Shown here piece after piece: positions 56,751 through 64,000 of a stretch of DNA of 64,000 bases (within the stretch, counting starts at the first letter, position 1; every line of letters starts with the position of its first letter). The stretch is taken from the NCBI RefSeq assembly GCF_900110225.1, contig NZ_FOCW01000001.1, forward strand, positions 620,001-684,000, in the 5' to 3' direction. The notes under the pieces are model-generated. The model searched no databases. It was given only the letters and a program-made list of their open reading frames with translations, and was not told the DNA's origin. The translations under genes and the position numbers were made by a program. Source of the DNA: Allobrachymonas denitrificans DSM 15123 (lineage in GTDB: Bacteria > Pseudomonadota > Gammaproteobacteria > Burkholderiales > Burkholderiaceae_C).

Positions 56751-58457
56751 ATGACGCCGCATCTGCGCCTTTCTTCTTCCAGTCTGGTCCGGGGCCGTGC
56801 GCCTGTGATGGCTGCAGCGCTCGCGGCCTTGCTGCTGGCAGCCTGTGGCTCGCCATCGACGGCTCCCGGCGGTGCCAGGGACGCGGTGGCGGAGAGCAAG
56901 GCCGGTGCGCTGGCCACGCGCGCGGCGGTGCGTCCGATGGCGCCCATGGCGGTCGGAGGCAGCGTGCTGTATGCGCCTTCGCCGACCGCCATCGAGGTCA
57001 TGCGCCCGCCGGCCAATACCGAAAAGTATGGCGAGATCAGCACCAACCCCGTGCATGAAGTGGCGAAGGAGCCGGTTTCCACCTTCAGCATCGACGTGGA
57101 CACCGGCAGCTACGCCAATGTGCGCCGTTTTCTGAATGATGGCCGCCTGCCGCCGGTGGATGCCGTGCGGGTGGAAGAGCTGATCAACTATTTCCCCTAC
57201 GATTACCCGCGTCCGGCTGCCGGCAGCCCGCATCCGTTTGGCGTGAGTACGGAAGTGGCGCATTCGCCCTGGAAGGCAGACGCGCAGCTGGTGCGCATTG
57301 CCATCCAGGCGGCCGACCGGACGCTGGGCAGCCTGCCGCCGGCCAACCTGGTATTTTTGGTGGACGTGTCCGGCTCCATGCAGGCGCCCGACAAGCTGCC
57401 CCTGGTGAAGCGCACGCTGCGCCTGCTGACCGAGCAGCTGCGCCCGCAGGACCGTGTGACCATCATCACCTACGCCAGCGGTGAAAAGCTGGTGCTGCCA
57501 CCCACGCCCGGCAGCAACAAGGAGGCCATCCTGTCCGTGGTGAATGCCTTGCAGGCGGGCGGCTCGACCGCCGGGGAAGCGGCCATCCAGATGGCCTACC
57601 GCGAGGCGCAGAAGGCCTGGCAGCGCAACGGCATCAATCGCATCCTGCTGGCGACGGATGGCGATTTCAACGTGGGCATCACCGATTTCAACACGCTCAA
57701 GGGCATGGTGGCCGAGAAGCGCAAGTCGGGCGTTTCGCTCACCACGCTGGGCTTTGGCTCCGGCAACTACAACGAGCGCCTGATGGAGCAGCTGGCTGAT
57801 GCGGGCGATGGCAACTACAGCTACATCGACAGCGAGCAGGAAGCGAAGAAGGTGCTGCGCCAGCAACTCACTTCCACCCTGGCCACGGTGGCGCAGGACG
57901 TGAAGGTGCAGGTCGAATTCAACCCGGCCACGGTCAGCCAGTACCGCCTGGTGGGCTACGAGAACCGCCTGCTGCGCAAGGAAGACTTCAACAACGACCA
58001 GGTGGATGCCGGTGACATCGGTGCAGGCCATGCCGTGACTGCGCTGTACGAGGTGATTCCGGCAGGCAGGCCGGGCTGGGTGAACGACAGCCGTTACCAG
58101 CCCAGGGCAGCGCCTGCGGGGCATGGCAATGAACTGGCGTTTGTGCAGTTGCGCTACAAGCCCGTCGGCAAGAGCGCCAGTGTGCTGATGAGCACGCCGG
58201 TGGCGGTGGGTGCCAAGCCGCTGGCGCAGGCCAGCACCGACATGCGTTTTGCTACCGCAGTGGCCAGCTACGGCCAGTTGCTGCGCGGCGGGCAGTACAC
58301 CGGCAGCTTTGGCTGGAACGATGCCATCGCATTGGCGCGTGGGGCGCAGGGCGCCGATCCCTTCGGGTTGCGCAAGGAGTTCGTCGATCTGGCGGGGGTT
58401 GCGCGCAGCCTGAGCAGCAAGCCAGGTGCGCAGGCGCCGCTGCAGATCAGCCGCTAA
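56751..58457 (+). CDS. von Willebrand factor A lipoprotein, YfbK-like
   Basis: A 568-aa predicted lipoprotein. The lipobox LAAC gives Cys32 as the lipidated residue. The N-terminal YfbK-type domain (FSIDVDTGSYANVRRFLNDG; RVEELINYFPYDY) leads to a vWA domain with an intact metal site, DVSGS at D205/S207/S209, plus LLATDGDFNVGI. The C-terminal domain ends in GWNDAIALARGAQGADPFGL. vWA domains mediate metal-dependent protein binding; the partner is unknown. GGAGA precedes the start. The 216-bp gap upstream to lysS is divergent promoter space. Confidence 0.88.
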   Translation: MTPHLRLSSSSLVRGRAPVMAAALAALLLAACGSPSTAPGGARDAVAESKAGALATRAAVRPMAPMAVGGSVLYAPSPTAIEVMRPPANTEKYGEISTNPVHEVAKEPVSTFSIDVDTGSYANVRRFLNDGRLPPVDAVRVEELINYFPYDYPRPAAGSPHPFGVSTEVAHSPWKADAQLVRIAIQAADRTLGSLPPANLVFLVDVSGSMQAPDKLPLVKRTLRLLTEQLRPQDRVTIITYASGEKLVLPPTPGSNKEAILSVVNALQAGGSTAGEAAIQMAYREAQKAWQRNGINRILLATDGDFNVGITDFNTLKGMVAEKRKSGVSLTTLGFGSGNYNERLMEQLADAGDGNYSYIDSEQEAKKVLRQQLTSTLATVAQDVKVQVEFNPATVSQYRLVGYENRLLRKEDFNNDQVDAGDIGAGHAVTALYEVIPAGRPGWVNDSRYQPRAAPAGHGNELAFVQLRYKPVGKSASVLMSTPVAVGAKPLAQASTDMRFATAVASYGQLLRGGQYTGSFGWNDAIALARGAQGADPFGLRKEFVDLAGVARSLSSKPGAQAPLQISR

Positions 58458-58577
58458 ACGGGTGCACCGATCTTGCTCTGAAAATACCCGGCGTGCCAGA
58501 AGGAGAGGGTGTCGACACCAAATCGATGCCCCTGCCCGACGCGCTTCCACCCTCGTCATTCCCTATCCGAACACACC

Positions 58578-59096
58578 ATGTCAGGCATTCTCATCCGCGA
58601 TGCAGGCGTGCCCGATGCCGCAGGCATCCGCACCATCTACAACGACGCCGTGCTGAACACGACAGCCATCTGGAACGAGCAACTCGTCGATGAAGCCAAC
58701 CGCGTCGCTTGGCTGCAGGCGCGTCAGCAAATGGGGTATCCGGTGCTGGTGGCCGTGGACGAGCAGGACAGCGTGCTGGGCTATGCCAGCTTCGGAGACT
58801 GGCGTGCCTTCGACGGCTACCGGCATACAGTGGAGCACTCGGTCTACGTGCATCCGGATGCGAGGGGGAAGGGCGTGGCGCGGCAGTTGATGCACGAACT
58901 GATCGAACGGGCACGTGCGCTCGACAAGCATGTGATGGTGGCGGCGATCGAGGCGGGCAATCAACCGTCGATTGGGCTGCATCGCCAGCTTGGCTTTGTG
59001 CAAACCGGTCTGATGCCCGAGGTGGGCACCAAGTTCGGGCGCTGGCTGGATCTGGCGTGGATGCAACTGACCTTGCCATCCGCCGACAAAGACTGA
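58578..59096 (+). CDS. GNAT acetyltransferase, phosphinothricin/methionine sulfoximine type
   Basis: A 172-aa acetyl-CoA-dependent N-acetyltransferase. The family pattern is clear: IRDAGVPDAAGIRTIYNDAV at the N-terminus, SVYVHPDARGKGVARQLMHE as the pyrophosphate-binding motif A, and MVAAIEAGNQPSIGLHRQLG as motif B. It matches the PAT/MddA group, which acetylates phosphinothricin, methionine sulfoximine or similar amino acids. The natural substrate is not known. It is convergent with accD. Confidence 0.9.
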   Translation: MSGILIRDAGVPDAAGIRTIYNDAVLNTTAIWNEQLVDEANRVAWLQARQQMGYPVLVAVDEQDSVLGYASFGDWRAFDGYRHTVEHSVYVHPDARGKGVARQLMHELIERARALDKHVMVAAIEAGNQPSIGLHRQLGFVQTGLMPEVGTKFGRWLDLAWMQLTLPSADKD

Positions 59097-59125
59097 AGCA
59101 GCGCGCCATCACGGGGCGCTGCTTC
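59095..59125. terminator. Hairpin between the GNAT gene and accD
   Basis: GAAGCAGCGC (59095–59104) pairs perfectly with GCGCTGCTTC (59116–59125). It begins at the GNAT stop and lies between two convergent genes. There is no T-run, so it may only partly terminate. Confidence 0.4.
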
Positions 59126-59150
59126 GGGCTTCGGGATCAGATGCAGAAGT

Positions 59151-60035
59151 TCAGACCGTTTCGACCGCATCCGCCGGCATGCGCTGCAGCATGGCCAGCG
59201 ATTTGGCGATGGTGCTGCGCAGTTCGCGGCGGTCGATGATCATGTCGACAGCACCTTTTTGCAACAGGAACTCGGCGCGCTGGAAACCTTCGGGCAGCTT
59301 CACGCGCACGGTGTTCTCGATCACGCGCGGGCCGGCAAAGCCGATCAGGGCCTTGGGTTCCGCAATCACGATGTCGCCGACAAAGGCAAAACCGGCAGAG
59401 ACGCCGCCCATGGTCGGGTCGGTCAGCACACTGATGTAGGGCAGGCCTTTTTTCGCCAGACGCGTGAGCGCAGCGTTGGTCTTGGCCATCTGCATCAGCG
59501 AGAGCAGGCCTTCCTGCATGCGCGCACCGCCGGTGGCGGTGAAGCAGATGAAGGGCACTTTCTGCTCGATGGCATGCTCGACGCCGCGCACGAAGCGCTC
59601 GCCAACCACGGAGCCCATGCTGCCGCCCATGAAGTCGAACTCGAAGCAGGCCACCACCACGTTGATACTCTGCACGCTGCCGCCCATGACGACCAGTGCG
59701 TCGGTCTCATTGGTGGCTTCCAGCGCTTCCTTCAGGCGTTCGGGATACTTGCGGCTGTCCTTGAACTTGAGGGCGTCGACCGGCAGCACTTCCTGGGCCA
59801 GCTCGTAGCGGCCTTCGGCATCCAGAAACGCGTTGAGGCGCTCGCGCGCATTCATGCGGTGATGGTGACTGCACTTCGGACAGACGTTCTGGTTCTGTTC
59901 GAGATCGGTCTTGTACAGGACGGTGTCGCAGCTCGGGCACTTGATCCACAGCCCTTCGGGCATGTTGGCACGTCGCTCGGCATTGTTTGCCGCCTTGGTT
60001 GCCTTGGCAGGCAGCAGTTTTTCCAACCAGCTCAT
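59151..60035 (-). CDS. accD: Acetyl-CoA carboxylase carboxyltransferase subunit beta
   Basis: The 294-aa AccD transfers the carboxyl group from biotin to acetyl-CoA in fatty acid synthesis, with AccA. An N-terminal zinc ribbon (CPSCD...CPKCS) precedes the crotonase-fold carboxyltransferase core ([48 protein letters not shown]-like segment). It is the last gene of truA–trpF–trpB–trpA–accD, a standard betaproteobacterial cluster. folC, often next in that cluster, is not downstream here. Confidence 0.96.
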   Translation of the reverse strand: MSWLEKLLPAKATKAANNAERRANMPEGLWIKCPSCDTVLYKTDLEQNQNVCPKCSHHHRMNARERLNAFLDAEGRYELAQEVLPVDALKFKDSRKYPERLKEALEATNETDALVVMGGSVQSINVVVACFEFDFMGGSMGSVVGERFVRGVEHAIEQKVPFICFTATGGARMQEGLLSLMQMAKTNAALTRLAKKGLPYISVLTDPTMGGVSAGFAFVGDIVIAEPKALIGFAGPRVIENTVRVKLPEGFQRAEFLLQKGAVDMIIDRRELRSTIAKSLAMLQRMPADAVETV

Positions 60036-60064
60036 ATTGTGATGCGTAATTTCAGTTGCCGTAA

Positions 60065-60874
60065 TTATGCGTCCAATGCGCTACGGATACCTTGCAGAAA
60101 GCTGGCAGCCGTCCGGTTGATGCCTTCTCCCTGCTCGTTGGCGATGAGCTGGATGATGCGGCTGCCGATCACCACGGCATCGGCATGCTCGGCAATGGCG
60201 CGGGCGCTTTCGGCGTCGCGGATGCCGAAACCGACCCCGACCGGGATCTTCACATGCTCGCGGATGCGCGGAATTGCCTCTGCCACAGCAGCGGTATCCA
60301 GCGCGCCGGAGCCGGTCACGCCCTTGAGCGACACGTAATACACATAGCCGCTGGCCAGATCCGCCACTTGCTGCATGCGCTGCGGCGTGGAGGTGGGCGC
60401 CAGCAGGAAGATCAGGTCCATGCTGTTCTCGCGCAGCTGGGCAGCGAACTCGCTGCACTCCTCGGGCGGATAGTCCACCACCAGCATGCCGTCCACGCCG
60501 GCACTGGCTGCGTCGCGGGCAAAACTGCCGGCGCCATGATGCAGTTCGTAGCACTCGATCGGGTTGGCGTAGCCCATCAGCACCACGGGCGTCTTGTCAT
60601 CCTTCTGGCGGAAGGTGCGCACGGCCTCCAGCACGTCCGGCAGGCCGCTCCCTTGGGCAATCGCCTGTTCGGCCGCCTGCTGGATCACCGGACCGTCGGC
60701 CATGGGGTCGGAGAAGGGGATGCCCAGCTCGATGATGTCCACGCCGGCGTCGACCATGGCGTGCATCAGCGCAGGCGTGCAGCCCTTGTGCGGGTAGCCG
60801 GTCATCATGTAGGGGATGAGGGCGGTGCGGCCCTGGTCTTTCAGGGCTTGGAGGGTGGAGGCGATGCGGCTCAT
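60065..60874 (-). CDS. trpA: Tryptophan synthase alpha subunit
   Basis: The 269-aa TrpA cleaves indole-3-glycerol phosphate to indole. The catalytic Glu and Asp are in [17 protein letters not shown]. Other TIM-barrel signatures include [15 protein letters not shown] and [10 protein letters not shown]. Its ATG overlaps the trpB stop by ATGA, coupling synthesis of the two subunits. Confidence 0.96.
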   Translation of the reverse strand: MSRIASTLQALKDQGRTALIPYMMTGYPHKGCTPALMHAMVDAGVDIIELGIPFSDPMADGPVIQQAAEQAIAQGSGLPDVLEAVRTFRQKDDKTPVVLMGYANPIECYELHHGAGSFARDAASAGVDGMLVVDYPPEECSEFAAQLRENSMDLIFLLAPTSTPQRMQQVADLASGYVYYVSLKGVTGSGALDTAAVAEAIPRIREHVKIPVGVGFGIRDAESARAIAEHADAVVIGSRIIQLIANEQGEGINRTAASFLQGIRSALDA

Positions 60875-62154
60875 GACTGGGCTCCTGCGCTGGATTGCGA
60901 TTCGGCAGCAGCGCCGCCCTTGACGACATGGCCACGCATGGACGGACGGTCGTAGAAATCGACGCCGGACAGGTCGGCCACGGTGCCGATGTCCTTGTCG
61001 CCACGGCCGGACAGGCAGACCAGGATGCTCTGCTCCGGCGACATGGTTTTTGCCAGCTTCATGGCATGCGCCACGGCGTGGCTGGATTCCAGCGCGGGGA
61101 TGATGCCCTCGGTGCGGCACAGGTAGTGGAAGGCTTCCAGCGCTTCCTTGTCGGTGATGCCGACATACTCGGCGCGGCCGGTGTCGCGCAGCCAGGCGTG
61201 CTCGGGGCCGACGCCGGGGTAGTCCAGGCCGGCGCTGATGCTGTGCGTTTCGGTGATCTGGCCGTTGGCGTCCTGCAGGATGTAGGTGCGGTTGCCGTGC
61301 AGCACGCCGGGGGCGCCCATCTGCAGGCTGGCCGCGTGCTTGTCGGTGTCCAGGCCCTCGCCGGCCGCTTCCACGCCGATCAGGCGCGTGTTTTCGTGCT
61401 CGATGTAGGGGTAGAAGATGCCCATGGCATTACTGCCGCCGCCCACGCAGGCGATCACGGCATCCGGCTGCCTGCCGCTGTTCTGGTCGGGCATCTGCGT
61501 CAGGCATTCCTCGCCGATGACGCTCTGGAAATCGCGCACCATCATGGGGTAGGGGTGCGGGCCGGCCACGGTGCCGATGATGTAGAAGGTGTTGTCGACG
61601 TTGGTCACCCAGTCGCGCATGGCTTCGTTCAGCGCGTCCTTGAGCGTGCGGCTGCCGGACTCGACCGGTACCACCTTGGCACCCAGCAGGTGCATGCGGT
61701 AGACGTTGGGCGACTGGCGCTTGACGTCTTCCGCGCCCATGTAGACCACGCACTCCAGGCCGTAGCGGGCGCAGATGGTGGCGGTTGCCACGCCATGCTG
61801 GCCGGCGCCGGTCTCGGCAATCACGCGCGGCTTGCCCATGCGCCTGGCGAGCAGGGCCTGGCCGATGGTGTTGTTGATCTTGTGGGCGCCGGTGTGGTTC
61901 AGGTCTTCGCGTTTCAGGAAGATCTGGGCACCGCCCATTTCACGGCTCATGCGCGCGGCATGGTAGATGGGCGAGGGGCGGCCGACGAAATGCGCCAGCT
62001 CGTGTTTGAACTCGGCGATGAATTCGGGGTCCTGTTGGTAGCGGGCGTAGGCCTGCTTGAGTTCGTCGATGGCGTGCGTCAGCGTTTCGGAAATGAACGC
62101 ACCGCCGTACTTGCCAAAGTGCCCGTTGGCATCGGGTTGGGTATATGCAGACAT
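60871..62154 (-). CDS. trpB: Tryptophan synthase beta subunit
   Basis: The 427-aa TrpB is PLP-dependent and joins indole to serine. The PLP lysine is in [14 protein letters not shown]; the phosphate-binding loop is [12 protein letters not shown]. The N-terminus ([15 protein letters not shown]) and length are normal, with a C-terminal Ala/Ser/Gln-rich tail of about 20 residues beyond the usual end. Overlaps trpA by 4 nt and follows trpF by 14 bp. Confidence 0.96.
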   Translation of the reverse strand: MSAYTQPDANGHFGKYGGAFISETLTHAIDELKQAYARYQQDPEFIAEFKHELAHFVGRPSPIYHAARMSREMGGAQIFLKREDLNHTGAHKINNTIGQALLARRMGKPRVIAETGAGQHGVATATICARYGLECVVYMGAEDVKRQSPNVYRMHLLGAKVVPVESGSRTLKDALNEAMRDWVTNVDNTFYIIGTVAGPHPYPMMVRDFQSVIGEECLTQMPDQNSGRQPDAVIACVGGGSNAMGIFYPYIEHENTRLIGVEAAGEGLDTDKHAASLQMGAPGVLHGNRTYILQDANGQITETHSISAGLDYPGVGPEHAWLRDTGRAEYVGITDKEALEAFHYLCRTEGIIPALESSHAVAHAMKLAKTMSPEQSILVCLSGRGDKDIGTVADLSGVDFYDRPSMRGHVVKGGAAAESQSSAGAQS

Positions 62155-62168
62155 GGGGGGACTTTCAA

Positions 62169-62843
62169 TCAGGGCGTGCTGTCGGCGGCGCGCACAGCCG
62201 CCACGAAGGCACGGATCTTGTCGGCGTCCTTGATGCCCTTGGCCGACTCTACGCCGGAACTGACATCCACCGACAGCGACTTGCAGCGATCACGCAGCAA
62301 GCGCACGCCATCGCCCGCATTTGCAGGCGTCAACCCACCACTCAAAACGAGGCGAGCGTCGACGTTTGTTGGAAGCTGTGACCAATTGAATGCCTTGCCG
62401 CCGCCGCCATAGCCGTCGACATGGGCGTCGAGCAGGATGGCCTGGGCGTTTGAATACAGATGGATGAATTCTAGCAAGTCGAAGCGCGGGGCGTCATCCC
62501 CCAGCGGAATGCGCGCGGCGCGCAGGTAGGGGCGGCGGCCGTTTCCCGTCACTGCGTCGCAGCGTTCGGGCGTTTCGTCGCCGTGGAATTGCCACAGGGC
62601 CTGGGGCACTGCCTCGGCGGCTTCGGCCAGCAGGGCATCGTCTGCATTGACGAAAAGCAGCACCGGCGTGACGAAGGGCGGCAGGCGCCGCGCCAGTTCG
62701 GCCGCGCGCTGCGGCGTGACGGCGCGCGGGCTGGGGGCGTAGAGCACGAAGCCGGCAGCGTCGATACCGGCCTCCACGGCAGCGTCGATGTCCTGTTCGC
62801 GGGTGAAGCCGCAGACTTTGATGCGGGTGCGGGGATGTTCCAT
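62169..62843 (-). CDS. trpF: Phosphoribosylanthranilate isomerase
   Basis: The 224-aa TrpF carries out the Amadori rearrangement in tryptophan synthesis. Signatures are [19 protein letters not shown] with the catalytic Cys, [20 protein letters not shown] with the catalytic Asp, and [21 protein letters not shown] for phosphate binding. The ATG at 62843 fits the usual N-terminus. The 108-bp gap to truA has no gene. Confidence 0.94.
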   Translation of the reverse strand: MEHPRTRIKVCGFTREQDIDAAVEAGIDAAGFVLYAPSPRAVTPQRAAELARRLPPFVTPVLLFVNADDALLAEAAEAVPQALWQFHGDETPERCDAVTGNGRRPYLRAARIPLGDDAPRFDLLEFIHLYSNAQAILLDAHVDGYGGGGKAFNWSQLPTNVDARLVLSGGLTPANAGDGVRLLRDRCKSLSVDVSSGVESAKGIKDADKIRAFVAAVRAADSTP

Positions 62844-62951
62844 GGGACTATTGTCGCGGATGCGGAACAGGGGCAGGCTCCACAGTCCAAAAACAGGCGC
62901 AGCCACCGAGGGCATGGCTACTGTCGGGCAGATCGCCTGCAACCTTGTTGT

Positions 62952-63761
62952 TTATCCCGGCAGGAGATCAAAGCTGGCAGTGCGCTCCGGCAGTCCCCAG
63001 TGTGGTTCGTAGACCGGTCCGGCGAAATACAGCCCGTCGGGCGCAAACGTCGGAGCAGCCGCATCACGGCTGCGTGCCGCCAGTACTTCGTCGATCCATT
63101 CCGGCGGCTTGTGCCCGTGGCCGACCGCAATCAGGCAGCCCATGATGTTGCGGATCATGTGGTGCAGGAAGGCGTTGGCCTGGAACTCGAAGCGCCAGTA
63201 GGCGCCGCGGCGGCTGATGGCGATGCGCTGCACGGTCTTGACCGGGCTGAGCGCCTGGCAGGCGGCGGCGCGGAAGCTGGTGAAGTCGTGCTCGCCGAGC
63301 AGACGGGCTGCGGCGTCCTGCATGGCGGCCTCGTCCAGCGGGCGGAATACCCAGCCGACGCGGTTGGCTTCCAGGCTGGGGCGCACCGGTGATTCGAGCA
63401 GCACGTAGACATAGCGCCGCGCGATGGCGGCAGCGCGGGCGTGGAAGCTGTCCGGCACTTCGGCGGCCCACTGCACGGCAATGTCCGGGGGCAGGTAGCT
63501 GTTGGTTCCGCGTACCCAGGAGTTCTGGTCGCGCTGGATGTCGGTGTCGAAGTGCACCACCTGCATCAGGCCGTGCACGCCGGCATCGGTGCGGCCGGCG
63601 CACAGGGTGTTGATGGGGGGCCCATCGGTAAAGCGCTGCAGCGCCAGTTCGAGCTTGTCCTGCACGGTCTTGCCGTCGGGCTGGCTTTGCCAGCCGTTGT
63701 AGGCGGTGCCGAGATAACTGACGCCCAGAGCGATGCGCATGGAAGGTCGGTCCGTGCTCAC
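62952..63761 (-). CDS. truA: tRNA pseudouridine synthase A
   Basis: The 269-aa TruA makes pseudouridine at tRNA positions 38–40. The catalytic Asp is in CAGRTDAGVHG. Other conserved blocks are LGTAYNGWQSQP and FLHHMIRNIMG. The start is a GTG at 63761 that overlaps the stop of the upstream fimV-like gene as GTGA, favouring this start over the ATG at 63740. Confidence 0.93.
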   Translation of the reverse strand: MSTDRPSMRIALGVSYLGTAYNGWQSQPDGKTVQDKLELALQRFTDGPPINTLCAGRTDAGVHGLMQVVHFDTDIQRDQNSWVRGTNSYLPPDIAVQWAAEVPDSFHARAAAIARRYVYVLLESPVRPSLEANRVGWVFRPLDEAAMQDAAARLLGEHDFTSFRAAACQALSPVKTVQRIAISRRGAYWRFEFQANAFLHHMIRNIMGCLIAVGHGHKPPEWIDEVLAARSRDAAAPTFAPDGLYFAGPVYEPHWGLPERTASFDLLPG

Positions 63762-64000
63762 TGCTTTTCTGCAGCGTCAATGTCGGCCAGCAGCTGGCGG
63801 GCTTGTGCTTCCAGGGCCTCGTCGGCCTTGTCAGCCACTTCTTCAGCCAGTGCGCGGGCACCGTCGTAGTCGGAGATGGCCAGGAATTCTCGGGCGAGCT
63901 CGAGACGGGTTTGCAGTGCTTCCGGGCTGGCCGTGGTATCGGCCGGATCTTCCAGTTCGAGGTCGATGCTGCTGAAGTCGAAGGTGCGGGGCTGGATGGC
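63758..64000 (-). CDS. FimV-like protein, C-terminal end (partial)
   Basis: Eighty codons before the TGA at 63760–63758 are visible; the gene extends beyond the window. The residues (PEALQTRLELARE, then FLAISDYDGARALAEEV and ARQLLADIDA) match the C-terminal FimV domain, a TPR-like helix pair that ends large inner-membrane, peptidoglycan-linked proteins needed for type IV pilus function and polar localisation. fimV upstream of truA is the usual order in related genomes. It overlaps truA by 4 nt. Confidence 0.82.
   Translation of the reverse strand, partial: AIQPRTFDFSSIDLELEDPADTTASPEALQTRLELAREFLAISDYDGARALAEEVADKADEALEAQARQLLADIDAAEKQ

Overview
The window is GC-rich, densely coded DNA that looks like a chromosome segment of a betaproteobacterium of the order Burkholderiales, most likely near Comamonadaceae. 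The evidence is gene order: fimV–truA–trpF–trpB–trpA–accD, ribF–ileS–lspA, and cbpA–cbpM, with housekeeping proteins of betaproteobacterial type. No taxonomic search could be run.

Layout. 1–512 is the 3' end of a large repeat-type secreted protein. 581–4491 holds core genes: cca and a glutathione S-transferase (overlapping, minus strand), then a crotonase-family protein and an Ap4A phosphorylase (plus strand). 4631–24013 is the most unusual part: a 19-kb block of six long genes in two convergent operons. The plus-strand operon encodes a patatin-like lipase, a CHAT caspase-like protease and a ComEC-type metallo-beta-lactamase-fold hydrolase. The minus-strand operon encodes a 2393-aa beta-rich protein with an internal OmpA-like domain, a 1282-aa unrecognised beta-rich protein and a 1041-aa protein ending in a degenerate phospholipase-D half. 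No known defence or secretion system that I can name has this composition, so it is the main candidate for an undescribed system.

24228–32924 returns to ordinary genes: a perfect terminator, a five-heme cytochrome that fuses a triheme electron-transfer module to a TsdA-like thiosulfate dehydrogenase, a LysR/NhaR-type regulator divergent from a putative Na+/H+ antiporter with a structured mRNA leader, a DapB-like oxidoreductase, an outer-membrane barrel protein behind a Fur-like box, a Ca2+/Na+ exchanger-family protein and an alpha/beta hydrolase.

33061–40465 is an inserted element. It is bounded by 27-bp inverted repeats and a candidate 4-bp target duplication, and lies 18–21 nt past the glmS stop codon, which is the Tn7 attachment region. 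It carries a DEDDh exonuclease, an unknown small protein, and a complete type I restriction-modification operon (HTH regulator, hsdR, hsdM, hsdS). No transposition gene is recognisable.

40488–64000 is core genome: glmS with a divergent Lrp-type regulator, cbpA–cbpM, glmU, lspA–ileS–ribF, a membrane-anchored unknown, purN with a co-translated esterase-like protein lacking the usual nucleophile, a small membrane protein, a ferredoxin-NADP reductase, lysS, a vWA lipoprotein, a GNAT acetyltransferase, accD, trpA, trpB, trpF, truA and the end of a FimV-like gene. glmS and glmU, which act in the same UDP-GlcNAc pathway, lie about 2.4 kb apart.
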